Shown here: in pieces, positions 43,085-53,187 of the stretch
Layout: each line of letters opens with the position of its first letter
Numbering within the stretch: the first letter of the stretch is position 1
NCBI RefSeq assembly: GCF_008312935.1
Contig: NZ_VSZO01000001.1
Location: 1,426,001 to 1,490,000, forward strand
From: Roseiconus lacunae
GTDB taxonomy: Bacteria; Planctomycetota; Planctomycetia; Pirellulales; Pirellulaceae
Direction of reading: 5' to 3'
Length of the DNA: 64,000 bases
Notes under the pieces: generated by a model
The model's database searches: none
Seen by the model: only the letters and a program-made list of their open reading frames with translations
What the model was told of the DNA's origin: nothing
Made by a program: the position numbers and the translations under genes

Positions 43085-46000
43085 TCAGAACAGTCGGCGC
43101 CTGATTTGGACGTAGTCCGTTGTGTCGACGTCACCATCGCCATCGAAATCGAATTGGGGATTAAACCCAAGGTCAGATTGTTCGAAGCCTAGCGTGGCGA
43201 CGAACTTATCGAGGTCAATCTTGTTGACATCCCGATCGCCGTTGACGTCTCCGAAGAGCCGGAAAAAGTGATCTGTGTTATCGATTTCGCCGGCTTCGGT
43301 GCCAAAGTAAACATTCGCCGGCATTGGGTAACTTTCTTCGGTGATCGAAATGACCGAGTTCGCTTGGATCCGCAGTTCATAGAACCCATCGACCCACGCG
43401 AGTTCCCCGGTCCCACTCCCACCTACGGACGGAAATGTCAGTTCGACTTCGGTTTTTCCGTCGACTTCATCACTATCAACGGTGGGGTAGGGAAAGAACT
43501 GTGTTTGATTGGATACCAAGCGAACTTGAAAGGCGCGGTTGAGCGGCTCGTCGGCAACCAATTGATTGAATCGTACGCGAATCGATTCGATTTGGCTGCG
43601 GGCGATCGAGCCATCGTTGATCATGATTTCTTCGACGGCGAGATCCGTCGCCAAGCCGGAGACGGCAAACTGATAAAGCGACTCGCTGGGGTCATCATTG
43701 TCGATGACGATCGTCGCGTGATGACGCCCACCGTTGGTCGGATTAAACGCGATCGACAGTGTCGCAGTTTCACCGGGGGCGACGGTGTTGGTAGATAGAT
43801 TCTCAACCGCGTAGGCAACCGCATCGGCACCTTCGATCGAAATTCCGTTGAGGTGCAGGTCAGTGATGCCTGCGTTTTCAATGACGAATGATTGAACCAC
43901 CGGTTCGCCATCGACAGTGATCAGTCCATAGTCGGTGCCGTCTTCGATCGATGCGGTGGAATCCCCAGCAAGGATCGCCGCACCGTTAATACCTAGGACA
44001 TTGATCTCTGGTCCGGCAAAGTCATCGTTGGTAATTGATCCGCGCAAACTGGGGTTGAGGATCGGTCCTCCGGTACTCCCCGTTACCGTGAGGTTAAACG
44101 TTTCATCAGGCTCGATGGACGAATCTCCTGCAATTTCAAAATGGACCATCGCGGTTGACTCTCCTGCGGCAAACTGAACCGTGCCCGACGGAAAAGTTCC
44201 GCCAAAGTCATCGATGTCGGCTGGGTCTGATCCAACGTCGGGGCTGATGATCCAGTCCACATTCATCGGCTTGTCCAGGAAGCCGGTTCGCGTGATCTCC
44301 ATCGACGCCGTGGTCGTCCCCTCATCGCCTTCGGTAAAGGCAGTAGGCAAGAACGTGGCCGCCGCCGGCAATGGGATCGACATCGGCGTCCACGAGGCAA
44401 ATTCGGCTTCGTCAAATCGCTGAATCTGAATCCATTCGGTTCCATCGAGCGTGTATTCCAAGATCGCATCTTCACCGTTTTCGGTCGCGTTCAATCCGGG
44501 AGCGTTGTAGCTGGCAAAGATGATGTCGAAATCAAGACTTGATCCCAGTGGTGGCGAGGCAGGGACGGTCGTTGCCGAGCGTTCGACGGTTCCGGAAAAG
44601 ACCAGGGCATTGCCATCGGTATCCGGGAAGATTGCTGATTCACTTGCGGAGACGATCGAATCCCAGACTTGCTGATCGATGTTGGGGTCGAAATCGTCAC
44701 CGACCGAAGTGCCGGGGATGGCAAAGTTATCGATCGCAAAATGGTCGAGATTTCCGCCGCTAAATTCGACCTGACGGATACGAAACTTTGCGCTCGAAGT
44801 GAAATCGATGGTCGACTCATCGTTTCGGATGATTCCAGAAGCCGACGAAGTCTGGTAAGGGATCAAGTAGTTCTCGCCGGCGGCGACCTCCAGTTCGATC
44901 GAGTACGTTTCGTCTGCTTCGTCGACGAGGTCACCGTGAAGGTTGATTTCCAACACCGCCGTCGTTTGGTCAACTCCAAAAACAATCGTTCCGCTGGCAG
45001 GGGACGCAAAGTCATCTTCCTGCGCGGATTCTTGGGTCGGCGTTGAGCCGCTCAGTACTCGTTGCCACGCGATGGTTTGGGCGATATCGGTTCGACCTTC
45101 GCGAAGGATCGTAAACTGATGGGATTGCTCCGATCCCGGGTCGCCTTCGCGGGTGGACGTGTCAGTCGCGAAGATCGAAAACTGGCTTTGTGATTCCCGG
45201 ACGTCAATGTCGACATACCGATTGGAGACGGCGTAGGCTCCGGGGTCACTGATCATGACACGAAACGTCTCGGTGTTCTCGACTTCGTAGTCGTCCACGA
45301 GCGGAATCGTCAAAATGCCCGATCCATTGGTGACGGTCACTGTTTGGGTTGTCGCGATGGCGAAATCGCTATTTTCGGTCGAATCAGGGGCGGGGTGACT
45401 GGGCCGGCTTTGTCGCGTCGGCATGATTTCAACGGTGAATGAACCGCTGCCCCCATCACTGGTCGACAACTCAATCGTCGCCGATTGGCCTTCGGTGTAC
45501 GTCGAAGAGCCCGCCGAGATGGCGACCGTTGGGCTACCGGGGTCGACGATCGTCCCATGCAAACGGTACTGCCCTAGGCTTCCGTAGTCGCTGTAACCCA
45601 GCGGTCCGGAAACGGTGTACGGCGCGGGGCTTGGTTCGATGAGTTGATCGAGAACGGGATCGTAGGTCGAGTCGCGTGGTCCACCATCAAGCTTGACGAA
45701 GTACTCACCGGCATCCAAGGTCAGCGTCCCGAACGACGCCGAAAGTTGTGATTGGGGATTGGCGTCGGTGATGAATTGCCCGGTCGAATCAAATAGGCCC
45801 GCCCAAACATCGAGGTTGGGTTTGTAACCTGTGACGTCGACGTCCAGGGTAACATCACCGCCGCCGGTCTGGAAACGAAGCCAATCGATATCGTCGTTGG
45901 TCTCGATAATCCCAAACGCTTCGATCGAAGTGGTGTTCCGTTCTAAAACGGTCGACGCATCGGTCCGAATGTCGGCATGGTCATCGGAGATGAAGGGGAA

Positions 46001-46951
46001 ATTGCTGCTTCCGGTGATGATGGCTAAGTCGTCTTCGCCGGGAAGTGTCGCGTTGTAGTAATCACCATGACTCCATTGCGTTGTGAGCTTTGAAAACGGC
46101 GCGCCCATGATCGGTCCCCAACTCGTATCGCCCGATCCGTGTCCTCGGTAATACGTGTTGGAGCCATTGCCGTCGTGATGCAGACCCAGTTGGTGACCGA
46201 CTTCGTGACTCACCGTTTCGCTGCCCGCATTTAGTCCGCCGTTGTAGACGAAGGCCGGCTCGTCTTGAAGGTCATCGAAGGATCCTAGGTAGGCATGACC
46301 GCCACAACTGCAATCGGCGAACGTGTCCTTGGTCATCACGACACGCGACCCCCAGCGAGTATCGCCCGGGCCGTTGTATCGAAGGTCATCCAAGTCGACC
46401 GGTTCTTCGGTCGTAATGTTCACATCAAACGGTGCAAAGTCTTCGGCGACGACCTGCCAAATCTCTTGGATCAATTCCAAGCGGTTGTTGGAAAAGTCAC
46501 CGCCCGTGCCGCCCCAGTAGTTCGGGTGAATGATCTCGGAGAATCCGTAGGCGGAATTCCAAGACGTCCCCGTCGTGACATGGCCATCAAAGTCCAGGTA
46601 GATGGTGAAGTTTGAATCAGGACGGCTATTCAAGGAGAACGTTTGATCGAGCGCAAACGGGGCGGCACCGCTGGGCGAATTGTCATCTGCGACGCTGGCG
46701 GGTAAGCCTTCGAGGATCGGGGGGGCTTCTTCGGAGGTGCCATCGATCAATGGCGCGATCGCTTGGATCGGCGGCACCGGTTGGTCGGGCCGGCGAGGCC
46801 CATAGAACATTTCGATCAATCGTGGATCGGTCTCGAATTCGGCTGCGAACAAGTCTGCTGCCAATAGACGACGTGACTCAAGCGATTCGATACAAATTCG
46901 ACGAACGCGACTGCGGACAGGACGACTGCAGACAGGGCGACTGAACTTCAT
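43085..46951 (-). CDS. Giant secreted reprolysin-like metalloprotease with Calx-beta and dockerin domains
   Basis: 1288 residues. The N-terminus has the planctomycete anchor-type signature LESRRLLAAD (about 24-33). The zinc protease domain carries HEVGHQLGLHH (249-259) and the Met-turn-like PIMGAPF. A pre-peptidase-C-like domain (DIDWLRFQTGGGDVTLDV, about 345-455) is followed by Calx-beta-type repeats (EGQSATIELSTSDGG, REGDPGSEQSHQFTILREG, EGDEGTTTASMEITRTG), a choice-of-anchor-D/ASPM-like domain (EINVLGINGAAI, LSIAFNPTNGGRHHATIVI), and a C-terminal dockerin I repeat pair (DVNGDRDVNKIDLDKF, DFDGDGDVDTTDYVQI). It is probably exported and tethered outside the cell to degrade protein or proteoglycan. 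The dockerin suggests cohesin-like partners elsewhere or simple calcium stabilisation. Confidence 0.9.
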   Translation of the reverse strand: MKFSRPVCSRPVRSRVRRICIESLESRRLLAADLFAAEFETDPRLIEMFYGPRRPDQPVPPIQAIAPLIDGTSEEAPPILEGLPASVADDNSPSGAAPFALDQTFSLNSRPDSNFTIYLDFDGHVTTGTSWNSAYGFSEIIHPNYWGGTGGDFSNNRLELIQEIWQVVAEDFAPFDVNITTEEPVDLDDLRYNGPGDTRWGSRVVMTKDTFADCSCGGHAYLGSFDDLQDEPAFVYNGGLNAGSETVSHEVGHQLGLHHDGNGSNTYYRGHGSGDTSWGPIMGAPFSKLTTQWSHGDYYNATLPGEDDLAIITGSSNFPFISDDHADIRTDASTVLERNTTSIEAFGIIETNDDIDWLRFQTGGGDVTLDVDVTGYKPNLDVWAGLFDSTGQFITDANPQSQLSASFGTLTLDAGEYFVKLDGGPRDSTYDPVLDQLIEPSPAPYTVSGPLGYSDYGSLGQYRLHGTIVDPGSPTVAISAGSSTYTEGQSATIELSTSDGGSGSFTVEIMPTRQSRPSHPAPDSTENSDFAIATTQTVTVTNGSGILTIPLVDDYEVENTETFRVMISDPGAYAVSNRYVDIDVRESQSQFSIFATDTSTREGDPGSEQSHQFTILREGRTDIAQTIAWQRVLSGSTPTQESAQEDDFASPASGTIVFGVDQTTAVLEINLHGDLVDEADETYSIELEVAAGENYLIPYQTSSASGIIRNDESTIDFTSSAKFRIRQVEFSGGNLDHFAIDNFAIPGTSVGDDFDPNIDQQVWDSIVSASESAIFPDTDGNALVFSGTVERSATTVPASPPLGSSLDFDIIFASYNAPGLNATENGEDAILEYTLDGTEWIQIQRFDEAEFASWTPMSIPLPAAATFLPTAFTEGDEGTTTASMEITRTGFLDKPMNVDWIISPDVGSDPADIDDFGGTFPSGTVQFAAGESTAMVHFEIAGDSSIEPDETFNLTVTGSTGGPILNPSLRGSITNDDFAGPEINVLGINGAAILAGDSTASIEDGTDYGLITVDGEPVVQSFVIENAGITDLHLNGISIEGADAVAYAVENLSTNTVAPGETATLSIAFNPTNGGRHHATIVIDNDDPSESLYQFAVSGLATDLAVEEIMINDGSIARSQIESIRVRFNQLVADEPLNRAFQVRLVSNQTQFFPYPTVDSDEVDGKTEVELTFPSVGGSGTGELAWVDGFYELRIQANSVISITEESYPMPANVYFGTEAGEIDNTDHFFRLFGDVNGDRDVNKIDLDKFVATLGFEQSDLGFNPQFDFDGDGDVDTTDYVQIRRRLF

Positions 46952-47514
46952 GAGCTGGAAAAGATAAGATGTGCGCAGCGCTCGGCGATCATTCGATGGC
47001 CGATGTCGCCGGAATTCGCTTGGAGCGATGGACAGCGTTTTCGAAAAAATAGCGAACGCTGATCGCGAACCAAGACGGTGATGATGACTTCCCTGTTAGA
47101 CAGCAGTGATCTCATTCAGCTGCAATGCGTCAGCTCAATGTAACTGAAAACAACGCGCCGTTGAAACAAGACTGTCGGATTAAATGCGAGCCCTCCGGCC
47201 GATCGGGTGGTAAGGCTATCGACCACCGGGTATCGATTCGCCACAATCATCGAAGCAGCTGGCGTATGCACGCTCGTTCTTCGTCTCGTTCGGTTGGTCC
47301 CGCCGAGACCCCGAAGGCTTCAGGTTGCCGAAAGCTAAGTGGCTTATGCTACGGCGCGATCCCATGAACACACTGGCCCGTCAAAACACCGGCCCTTCAA
47401 CACACTGGGTTCGTCGCGATCAGCAACGTTTCGCTAGCTAGAATAGCCCCACTGCCGGATGGTTTCTCAGAAACCTTCGTCCTTCCCTTTCATCAAGACT
47501 TCATCGGTTCTGGA
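46952..47514. other. Divergent intergenic region between metalloprotease and argC
   Basis: 563 bp. An 80-codon frame at 47125-47367 lacks family resemblance and a ribosome site. A short inverted repeat GGTGG/CCACC occurs near 47207-47227. A lone TAGAAT (47439-47444) lies 70 bp before argC without a matching -35 box. No RNA gene or dispersed repeat was seen. Confidence 0.4.
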
Positions 47515-48537
47515 ATGTCGTTATCCGTCGCGTTGATCGGTGCCACAGGGTACACCGGTTTGGAAGTTGCCAAGCTCTTAAGCGTCCATCCGCAGGCGCG
47601 ATTGACCATCGCCACCGCCCGGGCGGATGCCGGCCAACCGATCGCATCGGTTCACCCCTCGTTGGTCGGTCGCGTCGATCTGGTGCTGGAGGAACTCGAC
47701 GCAGACAAAATCGCGTCCCGGTGTGACGTGGCGATGTGTTGTTTGCCCCACGGTGCGTCAGCCGAAACCGTTCGAGGTCTTTGTGCGGCCGGTGTTCGGG
47801 TGATCGATTTCAGTGCCGACTTTCGATTGTCGTCGCTCGACGTCTATGAACACTGGTATAAGGTGAAGCACCCATGGCCGGAGCGGGTGGGCCAAACCGT
47901 TTATGGATTGCCCGAGTTCTTTGCCGATGAAATCGCCAAGGCTGACTTGGTGGCGAATCCCGGGTGCTACCCGACGAGTGCGATTCTTCCCTTGGCCCCG
48001 CTGGCTAAGGCTGGCTTGATCGAAACGGATGACATCATCGTCGATAGTAAAAGCGGGGTCAGTGGTGCCGGGCGAGGGCTAAAGCTAGGCACATTGTATT
48101 GTGAAACGAACGAATCGATCGCGGCGTATGCCGTCGGAAGTCACCGTCATGGCCCCGAAATCGACGACTTGGTTGGACGGATCGGCGGCATCGATCCGCA
48201 AGTCATCTTCACTCCTCATTTAACACCGATGTCGCGAGGGATTTTGTCGACGATCTACGTTCGCCCAAAAAGCGATGACGTAGTAGGTGCGGTCAAGCAG
48301 GTCACACAATGTTGGCGCGATTGTTACGGCGAACAACCATTCGTCAATGTCGTCGATCATCTACCGGCGACCGCACACGTTGCCGGGACGAACTATGTTC
48401 AAATGGCGGCGCGAGCTTCGGGAAAACGAGTCGTCCTCTTGTCGGCGATCGATAATCTGGCCAAGGGAGCAAGCGGTGCGGCGATCCAAAACATGAACGT
48501 GATGTTTGGAATCGATCAGCAAGTCGGCCTGAACTGA
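47515..48537 (+). CDS. argC: N-acetyl-gamma-glutamyl-phosphate reductase
   Basis: A 340-residue enzyme of arginine biosynthesis; it reduces N-acetylglutamyl phosphate to the semialdehyde with NADPH in the cytoplasm. Evidence: Rossmann motif ALIGATGYTGLEVAKLL at the N-terminus, CCLPHGAS, VIDFSADFRL, YGLPE, the catalytic Cys in VANPGCYPTSAILPLAPL, SGVSGAGRG, YAVGSHRHGPEI and FTPHLTPMSRGILSTIYV. The length is normal for type 1 ArgC. No other arg genes are adjacent. The CPBP protease gene follows after 7 bp and may be co-transcribed. Confidence 0.96.
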   Translation: MSLSVALIGATGYTGLEVAKLLSVHPQARLTIATARADAGQPIASVHPSLVGRVDLVLEELDADKIASRCDVAMCCLPHGASAETVRGLCAAGVRVIDFSADFRLSSLDVYEHWYKVKHPWPERVGQTVYGLPEFFADEIAKADLVANPGCYPTSAILPLAPLAKAGLIETDDIIVDSKSGVSGAGRGLKLGTLYCETNESIAAYAVGSHRHGPEIDDLVGRIGGIDPQVIFTPHLTPMSRGILSTIYVRPKSDDVVGAVKQVTQCWRDCYGEQPFVNVVDHLPATAHVAGTNYVQMAARASGKRVVLLSAIDNLAKGASGAAIQNMNVMFGIDQQVGLN

Positions 48538-48544
48538 TAATTTG

Positions 48545-49738
48545 ATGCAAAACTCCGATCCGTCATCGCGCTTCGAATCCAACGACGAAGACCCGTCCGC
48601 AAACGCACCGCACGAAATTCCGTCGAACCCGTATGATCCGCCAGCGTTTAAGCCATCCCCGGTAGGAGCGTCGCAGTCCGAGGGGCTGGAATTCTCGGGA
48701 CCGCCCTCGGGGACCGTTGACCAATCGGTTGAACATCATTCCAGCGGACAGGATCGTTCTCCGCTGCCCCCGCCGGTCAATGGCAATCCGATCGCGCTGC
48801 AAGTTCATGATTTTCGCACGCAGGCACCGGGCTTGTACCGAATCATCGCGTTTCTGTGGAATGCGATTGGCATGCCGGCCGTTTCATTGTTGGTTTTCTT
48901 TGGCGCCAGCTTCGTCGCAATTGTGATCGCGGCGATGGTCGTTCACGGCGAGTTCCATCCGCGTATGCTGGGCAACGCCGAAGTGATGGCCAAGGTCACG
49001 CAGTCACGTGTTGGCTTTTTGATACTGGTCTTGGCTCCGCAATTGGCGTTGGTGTCGACCGCGATTGTGCTTCCGCTACTGTCACCCGATGGGTTCCGCC
49101 GCCGCCTTTCGCTGGTCCGTGGTCATTGGCCGCTGTGGGCCTGGACGGCGGCCGCAATGACGACGCCGTTGATCGGTTGGATATCATCGATCGTAGTGGG
49201 GACACTGATGGGCGAAAGTGAGAATATGAAAATGATGACTGACGTGTTCCGCGGACACGGCGAGTCAGGGTTTCTAATCCCCCTTGCGCTGATGATCGGT
49301 GCGACGCCGGCCCTGTGCGAAGAATTAGTTTTTCGTGGCTACATCCAAACGCGACTTAATACCGTGGTCGGACCGTTCTTTGGGATCGCGATCGCTTCGG
49401 TCTTATTCGCCGTGTTCCATTGGGACTTGGTGCACGTGATCGCCGTATTGCCACTAGGGTTTTATCTTGGCGTGATCGCATGGCGAAGCGGATCGTTGTT
49501 CCCCGCAATGCTGGCCCACTTCGTCAATAACTCGATCAGTGTCTTTGCCGTGGTGATGGCGCCGGAACAAGAGGGCGACCTTCCTTCGGTCAAGCTGGTC
49601 GCATTTTTTGGGACCGCGCTCTTATTGGCGTTGGCCAGTTCGATTGTCACGGCGATCGCGTTGTGGCGGCTCCCGATGCCGGTGTCACAGGCGATCGAAA
49701 CACACGACGAAACTCAAGACATCGTCGTGTCATCCTAA
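48545..49738 (+). CDS. CPBP family intramembrane metalloprotease
   Basis: A 397-residue inner-membrane protein. The first ~95 residues are cytoplasmic, Pro/Ser-rich and disordered, followed by about eight membrane helices. The CAAX-protease/bacteriocin-processing (Abi) motifs are intact: motif 1 EELVFRGY (EExxxR), motif 2 FAVFHWD (FxxxH) and motif 3 HFVNNSI (HxxxN). Such proteins cleave within or near the membrane; the substrate is unknown. The ATG at 48545 is preceded by an in-frame TTG (48542). The 7-bp gap to argC suggests one transcript, but no functional link is known. Confidence 0.9.
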   Translation: MQNSDPSSRFESNDEDPSANAPHEIPSNPYDPPAFKPSPVGASQSEGLEFSGPPSGTVDQSVEHHSSGQDRSPLPPPVNGNPIALQVHDFRTQAPGLYRIIAFLWNAIGMPAVSLLVFFGASFVAIVIAAMVVHGEFHPRMLGNAEVMAKVTQSRVGFLILVLAPQLALVSTAIVLPLLSPDGFRRRLSLVRGHWPLWAWTAAAMTTPLIGWISSIVVGTLMGESENMKMMTDVFRGHGESGFLIPLALMIGATPALCEELVFRGYIQTRLNTVVGPFFGIAIASVLFAVFHWDLVHVIAVLPLGFYLGVIAWRSGSLFPAMLAHFVNNSISVFAVVMAPEQEGDLPSVKLVAFFGTALLLALASSIVTAIALWRLPMPVSQAIETHDETQDIVVSS

Positions 49739-49964
49739 GTCGGTGAAATCGTGGCGTTGCGATAGCCGCAGGCGATCGATCGGCCGATGCCTTTCGACTG
49801 ATTTAACGATGAATCTGAATGCTGCAACGACGCTTTGTTCCAGTTCGATCTGTGGAGTTGTCGTGTCATATTCGTCACGGTTGAGCCGCGACAGCCGGGG
49901 GCAATCGCTGATCGCCGAGCCCAAAGATCTGGTCTAGACGCAGCGCTGGCGGCGGATTCGAAGG

Positions 49965-50876
49965 CTACACGAGTACGGGTGAATGGCAGCGTTTCACCAT
50001 CGTGACTTCGTTGCCGGATTCGTTGTAGCTCAGTTCGTCGGCGAAGCTCTTCATCAATACAAGTCCTTGGCCGGTCTCGGTTGTGAACAGATCGGCGCTC
50101 ACGGTGCGTGGCACCTTGTCGGTGTCGAATCCGGGGCCTTCGTCGCGGATCACGATTCGAATTTCGTCTTTCGAAGCGGACGCGTGGACATAGACCTTGC
50201 GATCCTTGTAGGGCTCTTCGCTTCGTCGGCGTTCGATCAGATCCGTCGATGCGTCTTCGTAAATCAGTGCGTGGTGGGCCGGGGTGACCGAGCGACCGAG
50301 TTGCAGGTTGCCTCGGAACATGGCGTTGACCAATGCGTGCTCGATCGCAACACCGAGTCGATTCATGTCCGCGCCGCTGATCAATTCCATCCCAGCGACG
50401 ACTTGCATCAATAAACCGACCAGCGGTGAGATCAACTCGGCGTCGTTTTCCATCTCAAACTCGAACACGTTCTTTTTCAGCGTCGAGATCAGTTTGGTAA
50501 AACTTGCGTCGGTGCGAATCACGCCCAACACATCAACGATCGTGTTATTGAGCAGCGATTGCAGGTCGCTTTTTGGGACGTAGCCGGCGGCGCCTTTTTG
50601 CAGGGCTTGCGACGCCAATTCTTCACTGCCGCGGGCGGTCACCAGGATCGCCGGGATGTGCGGATAGTCCGTCCGCATGACTTCGACCAGTTCCAGTCCG
50701 TTGACTTCCGGCATTTCCAGATCGGTCACGACGATGTCCGGAACGTCCTCGGCAAGGACGTCCAGGGCAAGTTTCCCATTCATCGCATGCTTGACCTCGT
50801 GACATCCCTCTTCGAGCAACATTCGCATCTCGATCGCTTGGGTCGGACTGTCTTCGACCAGTAAAACTTTTGCCAT
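49965..50876 (-). CDS. Response regulator fused to a GHKL (RsbW-like) ATPase domain
   Basis: 303 residues. The receiver domain (1-~118) has Glu8/Asp9, the phosphoacceptor Asp52 in VVTDLEMP, Thr80 in LVTARG and Lys102 in VPKSD, all intact. A helical linker (about 120-165) leads to a HATPase_c_2 domain with an N-box-like AIEHALVNAMFRGNL, G1 box DEGPGFD and G2 GQGLVLMKSFAD. RsbW-type domains bind anti-anti-sigma proteins or phosphorylate them, so this looks like a phosphorylation-controlled sigma-switch component. No histidine kinase or STAS protein is adjacent. It starts with ATG at 50876 and lies alone, convergent with the CPBP gene. Confidence 0.87.
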   Translation of the reverse strand: MAKVLLVEDSPTQAIEMRMLLEEGCHEVKHAMNGKLALDVLAEDVPDIVVTDLEMPEVNGLELVEVMRTDYPHIPAILVTARGSEELASQALQKGAAGYVPKSDLQSLLNNTIVDVLGVIRTDASFTKLISTLKKNVFEFEMENDAELISPLVGLLMQVVAGMELISGADMNRLGVAIEHALVNAMFRGNLQLGRSVTPAHHALIYEDASTDLIERRRSEEPYKDRKVYVHASASKDEIRIVIRDEGPGFDTDKVPRTVSADLFTTETGQGLVLMKSFADELSYNESGNEVTMVKRCHSPVLV

Positions 50877-51541
50877 GATCAGGGAGTTTGGTCAGAGAAA
50901 TCGGTCAGCGGAATCAATCGGCGAGATCGCCTGTGGGAGGAATCACGGGACGGCATTCGCAGGTGTTCACCCTTGATGGTACACGTTTCATCACCACCGA
51001 TGGCGAACGGAGGGCTCTCTCGCATTATTGGCGATCGGAGGTCAGAGGGGTTCGCAAAACTTCACAAAAACACTGAACCGTGTTGGTTCGGTCGGCCAGC
51101 ATTTCGGGCCGTCACCGTCAAAGCCAGCCTATTCGGAGCGAAAAGCTCAACCCGACGGGGGAGCAAAACCGTCGCGATGACTGCAAAGGAATTTGCCCTA
51201 TTGATCATGACACGAGTTCTCCAGATGGGCTATGGAGACAAAGGATTGTCTGTCGACTATACTGGAGTGCCGCTGTTGGTGTCCGGATCCCCTTTGCGAA
51301 GGTCCCCAGCCTTCACAACTTGGTCGCCAGCAAGCGTCCCCGCCTAAACTACCCACCCCATTCGCCTTCGACAGCCTTTCGAACGCAGTGCACGCGCCAT
51401 GAGTCGGCGTGACTTCTGCGACGGCGATCCGAGACTTGTGCTTCTCGGTGATTTTGACATTTTGACGTTCCTACTCGTGGGACCGTCGATGCGTCTTGGC
51501 TGCCAATCGTGCGACACCCCTCATATTCCTGCCGAATCGCC
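50877..51541. other. Gene-free stretch between the RR-GHKL gene and the adaptor gene
   Basis: 665 bp without a convincing gene. The short frames (50888-51076, 51080-51412) are unconserved in appearance. It must hold divergent promoters; a candidate for the adaptor gene is given at 51235-51263. No repeat family copy or RNA gene was seen. Confidence 0.4.
51235..51263 (+). promoter_or_regulatory. Possible promoter of the adaptor/permease operon
   Basis: GAGACA (51235-51240), a 17-bp spacer and TATACT (51258-51263) resemble a sigma-70 promoter with a weak -35 box. It would give a leader of about 270 nt before the adaptor start at 51542. Confidence 0.3.
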
Positions 51542-53119
51542 ATGTCTTCAACCAAGCAAACGGGCCGACGGAAAAAGGGTTCGCCCCCAAGCCGCGGCTT
51601 CATTCACGCTGTCCAAGCCCTGGCCGCCGCCGTTGTGGTTCCGGTGCTCGGGTTTTCGCTGTCCTCCTTCTTTTTCGGGGCCGATCCCCGGATCGACGAG
51701 AACGTGTTGCTGCACACGGTGTCGCCGCAGGACCTGAATGTCACCGTGATCGAACGCGGGAATCTGCAAAGTCAGAACAACCGCGAGATCAATTGCATGG
51801 TCGAAGACGTTCAGCGCGACGGCATCAACGGTACGCCGATCCTGTGGATTGTTCCCAACGGTAGCCGGGTTAAAAAGGGCGACCTGCTCGTCGAACTTGA
51901 ATCTGCGCCGATGCGCGAAGAACTCGATCAGCAGATCCTTGATACCGAAGAAGCTCGCTCGACCCAGATTCAAGCCGAGGCGAACTTCAAGAACCAAATC
52001 GTTCAAAACGAGACCAGCAAAGCCGAAGCGGAACTACAAGTTCAGCTCGCTAAGCTGGAGCTGAAAATGTTCACCGATGACGAGAGCGGAACACACAAGC
52101 TGGCGGTCGAGGAAATCAAGCGAACGATCGACGAAGTCAACAATCAGATTCTCGAAGCCCAGGCGACCTTGGAATTGCGTCGTGACGATCGTCGCGGGAT
52201 CGACTCGTTGTACAAACTTGGTTATGCCAACCGCAACGAATTGCGAAAGAGCGAACTCGCGTACCTGCAAGCCGAAGGAAAGTACGCCGCCCAGCTCAAC
52301 AAGTTAGAAACCACGCTGGCGACGCTGCGAAAGAAAGAAAACTACGAGCAGGAAATGGAACTGTTGCGATTGCGAGGCAAACTCGCGACCGCCGAGCAGG
52401 GCCTTGAGCGAACGCTGCGAAACAATGAAGCTAAACTGGCTCAGGTTCAAGCGATCTTGCGTGCCCGAACAGAGTCACTGAAGAAGGAAGAAGAGCGTCT
52501 CGAGCGTTATCAGGAGCAATTGGCAGCCTGCAAAATTTACGCTCCCGAGGATGGCATGGTTGCTTACGCTTCCTCGCGTAACGACGAGATCCGCGAAGGC
52601 GCCCCGGCTCGCTATCGTCAACACCTGATGTCGCTCCCGTCGCTGCGACAAATGCAGGTTCAAACGGCGGTGCACGAATCGGATTTGGATCAGATCAACA
52701 TCGGAATGAAGGTCCGCATTACCGTCGATGCCTTTCCCGAAATGGAATACATGGGCACCGTCCAGTCGATCGCCGTTTTGCCAGATCAAAACGGTTGGCT
52801 AAGCAGTGGGACGAAGGTCTACACGACGATTGTGACGATCGACGACGAAGTTGAACAATTGAAACCAGGGATGACGGCCGTGACCGAAATCATGGTCGAT
52901 TCGATCAAGGAAACCGTTGCCGTGCCGATTCAGGCGGTGATCGAACGAGACGATCAAACGGTCGTTTTGGTGCGTCAAAACAATCGACTGAGTATTCGCA
53001 ACGTCGAAGTCGGCCGCGAAACCGATTCTCTGGTTCAAATCGCCGATGGCTTGGCCACCGGCGAACAAATTGCGTTGAACCCACGAGAGTTCGTCGATGA
53101 ACTGTTGGGCGAAGGCTGA
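51542..53119 (+). CDS. Efflux periplasmic adaptor subunit, HlyD/MacA family
   Basis: A 525-residue membrane-fusion protein: an N-terminal membrane helix (about 22-47), a beta-barrel/lipoyl half, and a long alpha-hairpin coiled coil (about 130-315, with QILDTEEARSTQIQAEANF, LQVQLAKLELKMF and LRKKENYEQEMELLRLRGKL). The second lipoyl half is KIYAPEDGMVAYASS, followed by the barrel (MKVRITVDAFPEMEYMGTV) and a C-terminal domain (PIQAVIERDDQTVVLV). It would bridge an inner-membrane permease to the outer envelope. The coiled coil is longer than in MacA. An upstream ATG (51509) is in frame, but MSSTKQTGRRKKG at 51542 gives the right charge before the membrane helix. The permease follows after 68 bp. 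Confidence 0.9.
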   Translation: MSSTKQTGRRKKGSPPSRGFIHAVQALAAAVVVPVLGFSLSSFFFGADPRIDENVLLHTVSPQDLNVTVIERGNLQSQNNREINCMVEDVQRDGINGTPILWIVPNGSRVKKGDLLVELESAPMREELDQQILDTEEARSTQIQAEANFKNQIVQNETSKAEAELQVQLAKLELKMFTDDESGTHKLAVEEIKRTIDEVNNQILEAQATLELRRDDRRGIDSLYKLGYANRNELRKSELAYLQAEGKYAAQLNKLETTLATLRKKENYEQEMELLRLRGKLATAEQGLERTLRNNEAKLAQVQAILRARTESLKKEEERLERYQEQLAACKIYAPEDGMVAYASSRNDEIREGAPARYRQHLMSLPSLRQMQVQTAVHESDLDQINIGMKVRITVDAFPEMEYMGTVQSIAVLPDQNGWLSSGTKVYTTIVTIDDEVEQLKPGMTAVTEIMVDSIKETVAVPIQAVIERDDQTVVLVRQNNRLSIRNVEVGRETDSLVQIADGLATGEQIALNPREFVDELLGEG

Positions 53120-53187
53120 TCCGATTTGTCGGTCAACTGTCATTCGTTCCCAGATCCACATTAGCTTTTAACCTGGCGACTCCGTTC

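Noticed and set aside
47125-47367. An 80-codon frame before argC.
   Set aside because: There is no family resemblance, ribosome site or promoter, and its composition matches non-coding sequence.
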